Assembly (NCBI RefSeq): GCF_011516645.4
Contig: NZ_CP088285.1
Location: 5,226,501 to 5,290,500, forward strand
DNA: 64,000 nt
Reading direction: 5' to 3'
From: Bradyrhizobium septentrionale
GTDB lineage: Bacteria; Pseudomonadota; Alphaproteobacteria; Rhizobiales; Xanthobacteraceae
Within the stretch, counting starts at the first letter, position 1; each line of letters starts with the position of its first letter. The notes under the pieces were generated by a model. The model was not told the DNA's origin, made no database searches, and was given only the letters and a program-made list of their open reading frames with translations. Of this stretch, positions 9,430 through 19,617 are shown piece after piece. Position numbers and translations under genes: made by a program.

Positions 9430-10833
9430 ATGAGCACCAATCGTGCGGTACCCGAGCCGCCTAATGCGCTCCGGCTGGTCACACAGGCGTATATGAGCCT
9501 TCTCCTCATCGCCTTCGCCTTGATGCCCGCCCAGTTCATTGCCTACCTGTATTTCCAGCAGGATCCCACGCTAAAATTCGAAAATCACCCATTCCATGAA
9601 TTCGCGATTGCCCTCGCCACCCTCGAAGGGCTGTTCGTCACCTATGTGACGTGGCGCTGCTACTGGTCTTCGGGCGAACCTCTGTTGCGTTGGTTGACGC
9701 TGGGTTTTCTCGGCTTCGTATTGATCTATTTACTGCACGGCGCCTTCACCAGGATGGCACACCGCAACATCTGGCTGTTTCTGCTCTATGGACCGGCGTC
9801 GCGTCTCGCGATGTCGATTCTTCTCTTCGTTGGGCTGCTCAGCTATAACCAGCCATCAGACGAGGTCGAGAAGCGTTCGGATGCGCGCACATGGCTGATG
9901 TGGACCGGCCTGTTCCTGACCGTGGATATAGCTGTCGCATTGATCGCCTACTCCCCCTATGCGGGACACCCGGCGGTACGCTTGTCCATGGAGGGCGGTG
10001 CACTGGTGTTCAGCGCGCTGAACGTTGCGGTCATGCTCATGCGAGGGATTCACTCGCCGCTCATGCTTGTTTTCGGCATCTCGGTCGCGTGGTTTGCGTT
10101 ATCGTCGCTCGCATTCATTCTGGCGGCACCGTGGAATCATATGTGGTGGCTCGCCCACGCGATCTTTGCTGGCGGGTTCTTGCTGCTCAGCTATGGCGTT
10201 GTCCAGGCTTTCCGAACGACGCAATCCTTCTCGACCATCTATAGCCAGGAAGAAATGATGGCCCGCCTGGCCGATTCGATGGCCGACACTCAAAGGGCGC
10301 TACAGCAAGTGCAGGTGAGCAATCAAAGGTTAGAACGCCTTGTCGCCACCGACCCACTGACCGGTGCCGGAAATCGGCGACACTTCCTCGACCATATCGG
10401 CGCCGAGATCGCGCGGGCCAAACGAACCGGTGCTCCATTATCTCTGCTGTCGCTCGATCTCGACCATTTCAAGGATATCAATGACTCACGTGGTCACAGC
10501 GTCGGCGATGAGGTGCTCCGCGCATTTGTGCGAAAGTGTCTGGAGGCAATTCGCCCTTATGACTCTGTCGCACGCGTGGGCGGTGAAGAATTCATGGTCT
10601 TGCTGCCCGCGGCGACGCTCGACACGGCTTACGCGGTAGCCGAACGCCTTCGATCGACGATTGAAGGCACTGCATTCGACGTCGAAGCTCAGCCGTCGGT
10701 CGGCGTCACCATCAGCGTTGGGGTGTCGGAGTTCGGGCGCGATGGAGACACGCTTGACGGATTGCTGAACGTCGCCGATCAGCGGCTCTATCGCGCAAAA
10801 CATGAAGGTCGCAATCGTGTGATTGCCGCGTAA
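9430..10833 (+). CDS. Membrane-bound GGDEF diguanylate cyclase
   Basis: Makes cyclic di-GMP from two GTP. The protein of 467 aa has an N-terminal sensory region of about seven to eight hydrophobic helices (residues about 15-265), a short coiled coil (AQRALQQVQVSNQRLERLV), then a GGDEF domain opening DPLTGAGNRRHF. The active-site loop is GGEEF at residues 384-388, a catalytically competent variant, and the inhibitory I-site RxxD (RPYD) lies five residues upstream, so product inhibition is likely. ATG at 9430 is chosen; GGGAG lies about 12 bases upstream. The membrane region does not match a named sensor domain that I recognise. It stands alone, with remnants on both sides. Confidence 0.9.
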   Translation: MSTNRAVPEPPNALRLVTQAYMSLLLIAFALMPAQFIAYLYFQQDPTLKFENHPFHEFAIALATLEGLFVTYVTWRCYWSSGEPLLRWLTLGFLGFVLIYLLHGAFTRMAHRNIWLFLLYGPASRLAMSILLFVGLLSYNQPSDEVEKRSDARTWLMWTGLFLTVDIAVALIAYSPYAGHPAVRLSMEGGALVFSALNVAVMLMRGIHSPLMLVFGISVAWFALSSLAFILAAPWNHMWWLAHAIFAGGFLLLSYGVVQAFRTTQSFSTIYSQEEMMARLADSMADTQRALQQVQVSNQRLERLVATDPLTGAGNRRHFLDHIGAEIARAKRTGAPLSLLSLDLDHFKDINDSRGHSVGDEVLRAFVRKCLEAIRPYDSVARVGGEEFMVLLPAATLDTAYAVAERLRSTIEGTAFDVEAQPSVGVTISVGVSEFGRDGDTLDGLLNVADQRLYRAKHEGRNRVIAA

Positions 10834-11235
10834 GCTTCATTCATTCGCGCGCTTAGCCTCAGGCGCTCCGCGCCGTGGCGCTCATTTTCGTTGTCATTCT
10901 CCAGGTCAGATCCGAAGCTCCACTTACCAATTTCTCTTCGTCGCCCATCGCGAAAACGAGAAAGTTTTTCGGAATGAGTCCGGAGTAGCACAATGGCTTC
11001 GCGGTCAAAAAGTTCGCGCTGAAGCTGGTCGAGCAGGCGCGCCGCATTCTTCGTTGCTCAAAAAGCTCAGGAAAATCCAGTTGCCGGAGATCGCCTATAC
11101 CGCGCTAACCCAGGCAAGCGACTATGCCGGCACCTTCTAGGTGGAGCGCGGTTTAACCGGGACGGTTCTCGGGAGTCGCGCAGCCGGTCGAGGAAGAGTC
11201 GAAGAAGATTCATGACGTCGGCAACAATCGCCCAT
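10834..11235. other. No supported gene
   Basis: About 400 bases following the cyclase gene. A plus-strand frame shows short protein-like stretches (for example IQLPEIAYTALTQASDYAGT) but has no family match I can name and is broken by stops. Treated as non-coding or relic DNA. Confidence 0.45.
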
Positions 11236-11997
11236 TCAATTGCGTGATCCGGCGCCTGGACAGCGCGTTCTATCGATCCTCGGGCAGATGCTGGCGGGCA
11301 AGGTGGGTGATCCCGACCGCAGCGGTGTCGACAACCGTCTGTTCGTGAACGGGGTTGTGGGTTCCGCGGTCCGGCGCCTAACTGGCAGCACCTGCACCTG
11401 CCGGAGCGCTATGGCAAGTGGAACAGCGTGCCTGCGCGGTTTCCCGCTGGGCCAAAGCGGCGTGTGGGAGAAAGTGTTTGCCGAACTGATCCGGGATCGC
11501 GACAATAAATACCTGATGCTCGACACCACTCTGGTTCGCGTCCACCAGCAGGCCGCGAGCGGAGAAGGGGGCCAAAACTCAAGAACTCGGGCGCTCCGGA
11601 GGTGGTTTGACGACCAAGATCCACATGCTCTGCAACGGCCTCGGTCGTCCGCTTACATGCTCATGGCCGGTCAACGACACGGCAATCTCACTACGAAAGC
11701 CCTGCTCGAAGGCTTTGAGGCCGGGGCTGTGCTAGCCGACAGGGCCTATGACTACAACGACGTCTGCGCAAAACCATCGCAGACAGGAACTCCCAAGCAG
11801 AGATTTCCTCAGCCGCTCTCGCAAGGTCCCGATCCCCCACGACGAAACGATCTACAAGCTGAGAAACCGCATCGAGCGCTGCTCAACAAGCTCAAAACAC
11901 TTCCGCCGCTTCGCTACGCGATTCGACCGACGGGCCGAACTTCCTCGCGTTTGTCCACCTCGCCGCAATCTGCTTTGGCTTCAATGAGTGTGTAGTC
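11236..11997 (+). pseudogene. IS5-family (IS427-like) transposase, multiply frameshifted
   Basis: Pieces of a typical IS5-family transposase occur in order but in different frames: GVWEKVFAELIRDRDNKYLM and LDTTLVRVHQQAASG (catalytic Asp region), LLEGFEAGAVLADRAYD (second Asp), then in another frame KVPIPHDETIYKLRNRIE with the catalytic Glu, and HLAAICFGFNE near the end. At least three frame changes are needed to read it through, so it is inactive. Confidence 0.82.
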
Positions 11998-12506
11998 GTC
12001 CTAGCTATACGCCCAACCAACGCGCCCCTGAGGCGGCGCTGTATCGTAGCAACCGAATTCGGCACGGCGTTCAGTTCTGAGCGGGACAGCAGCGGGGTCT
12101 TTGCATTCTGAGAAGCCCAAGTTTTTTGACGGACGCGGGCCGACGAGGTCGGGAGGGCGGAATCGTCCCCTTCGTGCGGCGATGCGTGGATAGCTTACCT
12201 CACCGCAGAGGGTGGCTGTGTTTTGAGACGATCCAGCATCTTCGATCCCTCGCGGAACGACTTCGACCAGGAGTTCTTGGCAAAGTCCAAGTGGCACTTC
12301 ATAGCCTGAAAGTGGATTGTCCTTTTCGCCGTCAGTGACTTCTCCGAAAATCAATAAGAGCGCGAAGGCCCAGCCAGCCCAATTCCATTGGCTTTGCATA
12401 CGTCCACGCCGTACCGAATGAGGTGGGTATGACAAGTTGGAGATTGTGGTACCTTCTGAAGGTTGATGATCGGAACTGAGCAGCGAACCACTTAGCACGT
12501 CGGCAA
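11998..12506. other. No supported gene
   Basis: About 500 bases between an IS5 relic and an unrecognised gene. Frames on both strands lack recognisable motifs. A promoter for the downstream gene may lie here, but I see no confident -35/-10 pair. Confidence 0.45.
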
Positions 12507-13262
12507 ATGAACGCGGAGAACAATTTCGCGGCGCGGCTCATTGACGCCGGTCGCCTCGCAGCAATAGCACGTACATGCGGTCTGAAAGCTGACGTCTCAT
12601 ATTACGTCAATGAGGCGCTCAAAGAGCTTTGGCGAAGCAGGTCGCCCGACGAGGCAAAGAGGATCGCTCAGCGCTGGGTCTTGTGGGACTCAGAAGGGAG
12701 GCCGTGGCCGCGCCTGCCATCGCTGGAAAACGTGGTTCCGTTCTATCGCGCCGGCACGGCACAGGTATCGGTTGTGAATCGGCCGGTGACGCCACTGCAT
12801 GCAATCCGGAACTGGTTCGAAGGCCAGAATGAGGAGGTACGATGCGAGATCGCTGGCATGGCAGCGCTTCTGGTCTTGGAAGGTGGTGGTCTTCTCGAAT
12901 GCAGCAGCAAAGGGTGGTGTGACCATCTTCGGAGGTGGCTGAGCGAGGCGGGATTGCCAGCCCATACGATCATCGGCCGCGCTTTGAGGTTCCGGACCTG
13001 TTTTGAGTATTTCGCGGAGAGCAGGTTCACCGAGTCGGGCTGGAGACGGTCCGAAGCGGCCGCTCTCAAAATTCTCGAAGATACCAAGCGCGACCCGAAC
13101 TCGGAAGCTGTGCGGTTTGTACCAATTGCCCGAAAACTGCTTGATACCTTGCCCGCTCGAAAAATCCGTTGGATGGAAGTACGGAAGTCCTGGAGAGAAC
13201 TGGCGAACGCCAGCCTCACAGCCCGGGCTCTCAGGGTATGGAGCGCCTCACAGATGAGATAG
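12507..13262 (+). CDS. Hypothetical protein, mostly helical, 251 aa
   Basis: An uninterrupted frame with soluble-protein composition and regular predicted helices, including Trp- and Arg-rich segments (LKELWRSRSPDEAKRIAQRW, RALRFRTCFEYFAESRF). No signal peptide, transmembrane segment or catalytic motif is evident. The ribosome site before ATG 12507 is weak. I do not recognise the family. The amino-acid composition looks like a genuine protein rather than a random frame, and it is one of the few unbroken genes outside the gibberellin operon. Confidence 0.55.
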   Translation: MNAENNFAARLIDAGRLAAIARTCGLKADVSYYVNEALKELWRSRSPDEAKRIAQRWVLWDSEGRPWPRLPSLENVVPFYRAGTAQVSVVNRPVTPLHAIRNWFEGQNEEVRCEIAGMAALLVLEGGGLLECSSKGWCDHLRRWLSEAGLPAHTIIGRALRFRTCFEYFAESRFTESGWRRSEAAALKILEDTKRDPNSEAVRFVPIARKLLDTLPARKIRWMEVRKSWRELANASLTARALRVWSASQMR

Positions 13263-13802
13263 GAGGTAGCACGGACCCTGGTTCAGAAGTGTGGCGCCAT
13301 CCCGAAAGACTTTAGCGATGCGCCAAGGACCGGTACGTGCTTGCGCTCGAACTCAACCCGGCCGCTGGCCAAGCACCTTGTAAGGTCGCCTTGGGCATCT
13401 TCGTACTGACGTATGGTCGACTTCGGCAAAAGCGACAACTGGCACCGTCTCAATTTCCGTCTTGTCCGGTTGCTTTCTGTCTTGTCTGGTTGAAGACGGA
13501 GATGGTTGTAAGCCCGACATGACGACGCTCCCATTCCGTCTTCAAGCAAAGCCCGCAATCAGCTTTTGCGCGCCGCGCAGCCGCTGCTGGTATGGCTTGA
13601 TCCAATTCGATGATCGCGGCGCCGTTGCTGCTTATGGTCAGGCGCTCGACGGCGACTGCATGTGGCTGTGCACCCCGCAGGGCTTCTGGCGCTTGTTGAT
13701 TATGCAGTCCGGGAGCTGTGCTTCGCGATCATATTGTTTTGCACGGCGCCATCGGCGCGCCGATTGCATAGACATTCCAACCGCTACATGCTGGAGAACT
13801 TT
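13263..13802. other. No supported gene
   Basis: About 540 bases upstream of the first oleate-hydratase gene. A plus-strand frame runs through part of it without recognisable features. The GGAG ribosome site for the hydratase is at the right edge. Confidence 0.45.
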
Positions 13803-15418
13803 ATGTCCTCTGCTTCTCTCGTTTCTCGCCTTAATCCACCGAAGCAGGCGGCTCCTCGCAAGGCCTATTTGGTCGGAACAGGCATCGCCGCCCTGGCCGC
13901 AGCGGCTTACCTCGTCAAGGAGGGCGGGCTATCCGGCCCGAATGTCGTCCTGTTCGAGCAAATGGAGCAGTTCGGCGAAAGCCTCGACGCACATGGCGAT
14001 CCGAAGGACGGATATGTCATGCGCGGCGGGCGCATGTTCGAGGAAAAGTTCAACTGTACCTGCGACTTGTTATCCTTCATTCCCTCGATTGCCGACGAGA
14101 CCAAATCGGCGAAGGACGAATTGATGGAGTTCCATCAGGAGTTCTTTTGGAACGACAAGGCGCGCTTGGTTTCGGGAGGGCAGATCGTCGACGTCTCCGA
14201 TCTGGGGTTCAGTGAGAAAGATCGGCTCGACCTGATCGCGCTTTGCGCGGCTCCAGAATCGGTGCTCGACGTCAGGACGATCCAGGACTGGTTCGAACCC
14301 CACTTTTTCCGCAGCAATTTCTGGTTCATCTGGTCCACAACCTTTGCTTTTGGGCCATGGCACAGCGCCGTCGAGTTCAAGCGATACTGTCTGCGCTTCC
14401 TGCATCTGTTCTCGACGGTCGACACTTTAGCGGGGATCTACCGCACCCAGTTCAACCAGTTCGACGCCATGGTCCGTCCGATCGTCGCATGGTTGACGGC
14501 GCGGGGCGTGCGGCTGGAGATGGGGACGGAAGTGACCGATGTTGATATTGTCACCGAAGGCGGGAAGAAGACCGCGACGCGTTTGCGCTATCGGCATGGC
14601 GGCGAAGATCGCACCATCGATCTGGCCGAACGGGATCTTGTGTTCGTGACCAACGGGTCAATGACATCCGATACGAGTTACGGTTCGATGGACACGGTTC
14701 CCGTGCTGAATACGGAGCGAACCGGAGGGGCGTGGAAACTTTGGGAGCGCCTGGCTGCCAAGAGTCCGGATTTCGGCCGCCCCGCCGCCTTCGCTTCCAA
14801 GATCGATCAGTCCAAATGGGAATCGTTCACAGTCACCGCGGACGACTCGAGCTTCTTCGACCGGCTAGAAGCCTTCTCCGGCAGTAAGGCCGGCAAAGGC
14901 GGATTGGTAACAATTAAAGACTCCAATTGGCTCCTGACCATTGTCCTTAATCGGCAACCGCACTTTTACGAACAGCCGAAGAATGTGTGGGTGTGGTGGG
15001 GCTATGGGCTCTACCCGGACAAGCCGGGTAACTTCGTGCATAAGCCCATGTCGGAGTGCACGGGGCGTGAAATTCTCATCGAATTGCTTTCGCACCTGCG
15101 ATTCACAGAGAGTATTCCGTTCATTCTCGACACGTCGCGCGTCATTACGGCGATGATGCCTTACATTACCGCCCAGTTCATGCCGCGCGTCATGACCGAC
15201 CGAGGGTGATCCCGAAGGGATCGCGCAACCTCGCCTTCATCGGCCAGTTCTGCGAGATTCCCGCCGACGTTGTCTTTACCGTTAAATATTCCGTGCGCGC
15301 GGCGCAGACTGCCGTTTTCGGCTTGCTCGATGTCCAACGTTCGGTCTCACCCCTTTACAAGGGCCAGCATGACCCTCGCGTTCTCTTCGACGCCTGGAAG
15401 ACGCTGCACCGCCATTGA
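13803..15418 (+). pseudogene. Oleate hydratase family protein (copy 1), one frameshift
   Basis: FAD-dependent hydratase of the myosin-cross-reactive-antigen family, which adds water to the cis-9 double bond of oleic or linoleic acid to give 10-hydroxy acids. The chosen start (MSSASLVSRLNPPKQ) has GGAG six bases upstream. Features: dinucleotide-binding motif YLVGTGIAALAAAAYL, GYVMRGGRMFEEKFNCTCDL, FWFIWSTTFAFGPWHSAVEF, and the C-terminal SRVITAMMPYITAQFMPR. At about 15204 the frame shifts; the expected continuation PRVIPKGSRNLAFIGQFCE is in the next frame and ends at 15418. One base restores about 538 aa, so this is either a recent pseudogene or a base error. It is followed closely by an SDR gene in the same direction. 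Confidence 0.85.
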
Positions 15419-16090
15419 TCAACGGAACGAGTCGACGACTATGGGACGTGTGAACGACAAGGTCATTCTGGCGACCGGCGGGGCTCGCGGAATGGGGGCA
15501 GCTAATGCGCGCCTGCTGGTGGCTGAGGGGGCCAGGGTCGTGATCACTGATATTCTTCATACAGAAGGAGAGGCTCTCGCGGCTCAACTTGGCAATTCGA
15601 CCATCTATATGCCTCAGGACGTTACCCAGCCGAAGCAGTGGGCCGAGGCGGTCGCAAGCGCCGAAGGGCGCTTCGGCGCGCTCCACGGGCTGGTCAACAA
15701 CGCCGCGATCGCCAACATAGCCCCTATTGAGCAGTTCTCGCTCGATCAGTGGAACAAGACCCTTGCCGTCAATCTAACCGGCGTATTCCTCGGAATGCAG
15801 GCAGCCCTACCGGCCATCCGGCGCGCGGGCGGAGGTTCGATCGTCAACGTCTCGTCCGTCGAGGGGCTGCGGGGCAGTGCCGGACTCCACGCCTATGTCG
15901 CTTCGAAGTTCGGCGTGCGGGGCATAACCAAGTCCGCTGCACTGGAAGCCGCGGCCTCGGGAGTCCGCATCAACTCGATCCATCCCGGCTTCATTGCCAC
16001 CCCGATTGTTTGCCGTCAGGGCGTGTGAGACAAATTGAAGGATTTTGCGGAGGGAGGATTTCTGGTTCATCGTAGCCACCAGGAGCGAAG

Positions 16091-16465
16091 ATGAAGCAGA
16101 AATCCGGACCGGGCAAAGCGCCGGCAGAACAGGTACTAAGGGACATTCGGCGCCAGACCCGCCGGCAGTATTCGGCGGAAGAGAAGATCCGCATCGTGCT
16201 GGAAGGACTGCGGGGCGAGGAGAACATCTCCGAGCTCTGCCGGCGTGAGGGCATTGCCGCCTCAATGTATTACGGCTGGTCGAAGGAGTTCCTCGAAGCC
16301 GGTAAGCGCCGCCTGGCGGGCGATACGGCGCGTGCGGCGACCTCCGGCGAGGTGACGGATCTCCGTCGTGAGACGGCCGCATTGAAGGAAGTCGTGGCCG
16401 ACCTCACCCTTGAGAACCGCCTACTCAAAAAAAGCATGAACGGGGATGGGGAGGACGAGGCATGA
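16091..16465 (+). CDS. IS transposase OrfA (helix-turn-helix)
   Basis: A 124-aa DNA-binding protein. A homeodomain-like helix-turn-helix (YSAEEKIRIVLEGLRGEEN, then ISELCRREGIAASMYYGWSK) is followed by a C-terminal leucine zipper (LRRETAALKEVVADLTLENR). It overlaps the start of orfB by 4 bases. Identical to the protein at 43705-44079. Confidence 0.9.
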   Translation: MKQKSGPGKAPAEQVLRDIRRQTRRQYSAEEKIRIVLEGLRGEENISELCRREGIAASMYYGWSKEFLEAGKRRLAGDTARAATSGEVTDLRRETAALKEVVADLTLENRLLKKSMNGDGEDEA

Positions 16466-17442
16466 GATATCCTGCGTCCGAGAAGGCCGAGATCATCCAG
16501 TTGGTCGAGCAGTCGCACCTGCCGGCCAAGCGCACGCTGGACAAGCTCGGGATCCCACGCGCCACGTTTTATAGATGGTATGATCGCTATCGTGATGGCG
16601 GCGTCGAGGCGCTGGCTGACCACCGGTCTCGACCTGACCGGATATGGAATCGCATCCCCGACGATGTGCGGGGCCAGATCATCGACCTGGCGCTGGAGCT
16701 GCCCGAGCTGTCGCCGCGCGAGCTGGCCGTGCGGTTCACCGACGAACGGAAGTATTTTGTCTCCGAGGCATCGGTCTATCGGCTGCTGAAGGCGCATGAC
16801 CTCATCACCAGCCCCGCCTATGTGGTGATCAAGGCGGCGAACGAGTTCAAGGACAAGACCACCGCCATCAACCAGCTCTGGCAGACCGACTTTACCTACC
16901 TCAAGATCACCGGCTGGGGCTGGTACTACCTGTCGACCGTGCTCGATGACTTCTCGCGTTACATCGTCGCCTGGAGGCTTGGTCCCACGATGTGTGCCTC
17001 CGACGTCACGGCCACACTCGACCAGGCACTCGCGGCCTCCGGCCTTGACCACATCACCGTCGCGCACCGGCCGAGGCTTCTCAGCGACAATGGTTCGAGT
17101 TACGTCGCGGACGATCTGGCCAGGTGGCTCGAACACAAGGGCATGCAGCACGTGCGCGGCGCTCCGTATCATCCCCAAACCCAGGGAAAGATCGAGCGCT
17201 GGCATCAGACCCTGAAGAACCGCATTCTGCTCGAGAACTATTATCTACCTCACCACCTCGAACGGCAGATCGGCGCCTTCGTCGAGCATTACAACCACGT
17301 CCGCTATCATGAGAGCATCAAAAACCTGACCCCGGCTGACGTCTACTTCGGCAGAGCCGAGACCATCCTAACCGAACGACAGCGCATCAAGCGTGAGACC
17401 ATCGCAAACCGCCGCTTGCAGCACCAACTGCAGGCCGCTTAA
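16462..17442 (+). CDS. IS transposase OrfB (DDE integrase core)
   Basis: A 326-aa rve-type integrase. N-terminal helix-turn-helix (RTLDKLGIPRATFYRWYDRY), then the DDE core: WQTDFTYLKI (first Asp), LLSDNGSSYVADDLA (second Asp) and HPQTQGKIERWHQTLKN (Glu). The C-terminus has the usual HYNHVRYHESIKNLTPADVY. Reads without interruption; identical to 42728-43708. Confidence 0.93.
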   Translation: MRYPASEKAEIIQLVEQSHLPAKRTLDKLGIPRATFYRWYDRYRDGGVEALADHRSRPDRIWNRIPDDVRGQIIDLALELPELSPRELAVRFTDERKYFVSEASVYRLLKAHDLITSPAYVVIKAANEFKDKTTAINQLWQTDFTYLKITGWGWYYLSTVLDDFSRYIVAWRLGPTMCASDVTATLDQALAASGLDHITVAHRPRLLSDNGSSYVADDLARWLEHKGMQHVRGAPYHPQTQGKIERWHQTLKNRILLENYYLPHHLERQIGAFVEHYNHVRYHESIKNLTPADVYFGRAETILTERQRIKRETIANRRLQHQLQAA

Positions 17443-17774
17443 ACTCCAACAACAGATGAGCCAGAGCCTCCCTTCTCGAAAAGCCTGATTAGTCTCAAAT
17501 TATCTGACGACGGACAATTGCCACCCCGATGACCGAGAGCTTCGAGTCCTCCCTTTTCCCCGTTCCACTCGGGCGGGCAGCCGAGCCGCAGGAAGTATCG
17601 CAGGTCGTCTTGTTCCTCCTCAGCGACGAGTCCAGCTACCTTACCGGTTCGGAGGTCGTCATCGATGGAGGTCTGACGGTCGGCGTCCCGCGCAAATGCC
17701 TGGCGCCCGAGAACCTCTTTTGATTAGCCTGACTGAATGTCCAATCTAGTCGGATAGAATGTTGCGATGTACTA

Positions 17775-18040
17775 CGGTCATAGGCACTCGAAATGATCCT
17801 CCATCTCGCGGCCACCCCGGACCACGAAGCCCCTTCCCAGGTCTTGGTTACCGTCGAGAGCCCCACCGGGTATCTTCAGCCGTTCGAGGATGGTGATCCG
17901 GTCGCCACGCATATGGCCATCGCGGATCAGGAAGGCCGCACCGGAAAGCGCCGCCAGGCCCGCACCGACGAACCACGCAGTCTTGTTGTCCACACCTTCG
18001 GGTTTGCGAGGGCGGGCAAAAGCTTCGTAATCTGGGTTGT
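17775..18040. other. In-place inverted segment within the hydratase gene
   Basis: The coding order proves an inversion: the gene's first codons (plus strand, 17767-17777) and its later part (plus, from about 18037) flank a segment that is coding only on the minus strand and supplies exactly the missing residues. Breakpoints are near 17777 and 18037, next to short related sequences. About 260 bp are involved. Exact ends cannot be fixed without an intact reference. Confidence 0.85.
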
Positions 18041-18487
18041 TCCGGTCGATCCCTTCGCTGGAAACCGAAGGTGCCAGCGTGCTCGACGAATTCTACTGGT
18101 TGAACAAGGATGATCCGAACTACTCGCTGCAACGGGCGACGGTGAACCAGGGACAGGACGCGCACACCGACGGCCTCTTCACTCTGAGCGAAAAGGCGGA
18201 GAAGGAATTGATCGCCGTCTTTCTTACCTCCCGTGAGGAGATGGAGAACAGTCGTATCGACGAAGTGTTCGGGAAAGAGTTTTTCTGCAGCAATTTTTGA
18301 CTCTATTGGCGGACGATGTTTGCCTTTGCGGAGTGGCATTCAGAGCTGGCGCCGGTTGTTTGGACAGCGCCCCGCGGGATTTAAGTGGATTCCTGCCGGG
18401 TTATGCTGAACGCGGGGCCTTACGATTTTGTCGTTGCGTCGGGAGGGCGTAGCCCGACCAGAGCGACGACAAAATCGTCGGCGACGG

Positions 18488-19315
18488 TCATGCGGCCATC
18501 ACCATAGCTTGCGTGCCGAAGTAAGCCTCGTCGGGCGTGCGCCCGTCAAGGCTCGAGTGAGGGCGTCCCTGATTGTAGAAGGCCAGATACTTGGCAATTG
18601 ACGCTCGCGCCTCGGACACGCTGTCGTAGGCGCGGAGATAAACTTCTTCGTATTTGACCGTGCGCCAGAGCCGCTCGACAAACACGTTGTCGCGCCAGGC
18701 GCCCTTGCCGTCCATGCTGATGGCGATCTTCGCGTCCAGCAGCACATCGGTGAACTCGAGGCTGGTGAACTGGCTGCCCTGGTCCGTGTTGAAAATCTCG
18801 GGCCTGCCGTGCTTCGCCAACGCCTCCTGGACCGCTTCGACGCAGAAGGCCGCCTCCATTGTGATCGAGACGCGATGGGCCAGGACCCGTCGGCTGAACA
18901 CATCGACGACCGCCGCGAGATAGACGAAGCCACGCCGCATCGGAATGTAGGTGATGTCCATTGCCCACGCCTGGTCGGGCCGCTCGATCTTCAATCCGCG
19001 CAACAGGTACGGGTAGATCTTGTGACCCGGTGCCGGCTTACTCGTGTTCGGGCGACGATAGACCGCCTCGATCCCCATGCGCTTCATCAGCGTCGCGATG
19101 TGGCGGCGACCGGCGTATACGCCCTCCCGCCGCAGCAACGATCGCTGCATACGCGCTCCCGCGAAGGGATAATCGAGATGCAGCTCATCGAGCCGACGCA
19201 TCAAGGCAAGGTCCTCGGCCGAAACTGGCCGAGGTTCATAGTAGACCGTGCTGCGAGCCAGCTTCAGGACCTTCGCCTGGCGCACGATAGAAAGATCATG
19301 ACCGCGGTCGATCAT
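18488..19315 (-). CDS. IS3-family transposase OrfB
   Basis: A 275-aa DDE transposase with N-terminal HTH_21-like region (PFAGARMQRSLLRREGVYAG), WAMDITYIPMRRGFVYLAA (first Asp), NTDQGSQFTSLEF (second Asp), AWRDNVFVERLWRTVKYEEV (Glu) and the tail GRPHSSLDGRTPDEAYF. Overlaps orfA by 4 bases (ATGA). Reads intact. Confidence 0.93.
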   Translation of the reverse strand: MIDRGHDLSIVRQAKVLKLARSTVYYEPRPVSAEDLALMRRLDELHLDYPFAGARMQRSLLRREGVYAGRRHIATLMKRMGIEAVYRRPNTSKPAPGHKIYPYLLRGLKIERPDQAWAMDITYIPMRRGFVYLAAVVDVFSRRVLAHRVSITMEAAFCVEAVQEALAKHGRPEIFNTDQGSQFTSLEFTDVLLDAKIAISMDGKGAWRDNVFVERLWRTVKYEEVYLRAYDSVSEARASIAKYLAFYNQGRPHSSLDGRTPDEAYFGTQAMVMAA

Positions 19316-19617
19316 CGCTTTGCGCTCAGCAGGCCCGCCTTGGTGAGCGCGCCGGACAAAAAATCGTTTTCCAACGCCAGCTCGCCGATCTTGGCATGTA
19401 ACGCCTTCAAATCGACCGGCGTCTCGGCCGACGCCTTGTCATGCCCAAACACGCCGGCGGCGCCTTCCAGGAGCTGGTTTTTCCAGATCGTGATCTGGTT
19501 CGGATGAACATCAAACAGTTGCGCCAGCTCCGCCAGCGTCTTGTCGCCTTTGACCGCAGCCAAAGCAACCTTCGCCTTGAATGCCGGAGAATGCATCCGG
19601 CGGCTCTTCTTCGTCAT
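19312..19617 (-). CDS. IS3-family transposase OrfA
   Basis: A 101-aa helix-turn-helix protein starting MTKKSRRMHSPAFKAKVALA, with the recognition helix in ELAQLFDVHPNQITIWKNQL and a leucine-zipper-like end. Normal length for OrfA of this IS3 group. Upstream in-frame codons lie in the terminal repeat region and are unlikely to be translated. Confidence 0.9.
   Translation of the reverse strand: MTKKSRRMHSPAFKAKVALAAVKGDKTLAELAQLFDVHPNQITIWKNQLLEGAAGVFGHDKASAETPVDLKALHAKIGELALENDFLSGALTKAGLLSAKR

Larger units (their letters stand above)
16007..17516 (+). mobile_element. 1510-bp IS (IS3/IS481-like), copy 1, with 14-bp target duplication
   Basis: The ends are TGTTTGCCGTCAG and CTGACGACGGACA, imperfect inverted repeats of the TG...CA type. 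The 14-base sequence attgccaccccgat is directly repeated on both sides (15993-16006 and 17517-17530). The borders agree exactly with the second copy at 42654-44163 (same 1510-bp length, opposite orientation). It carries two genes, orfA and orfB. A 14-bp duplication is long for IS3 elements but falls within the range known for the related IS481 family. Confidence 0.93.
15441..17723 (+). pseudogene. Short-chain dehydrogenase interrupted by an IS
   Basis: NAD(P)-dependent SDR. The 5' part (15441-16006) has a glycine-rich cofactor motif (TGGARGMG), NNAA, the Ser of VNVSSVEG and the catalytic YVASK. It is cut after FIATP by the 1510-bp IS at 16007-17516. The 3' part resumes at 17517 inside the duplicated target and reads MTESFESSLFPVPLGR, then FLLSDESSYLTGSEVVIDGG to the stop at 17723. 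Joining the halves and removing one target copy gives a normal SDR of about 250 aa. It lies 22 bases after the oleate-hydratase gene and may have oxidised a hydroxy acid; that link is inference. Confidence 0.9.
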
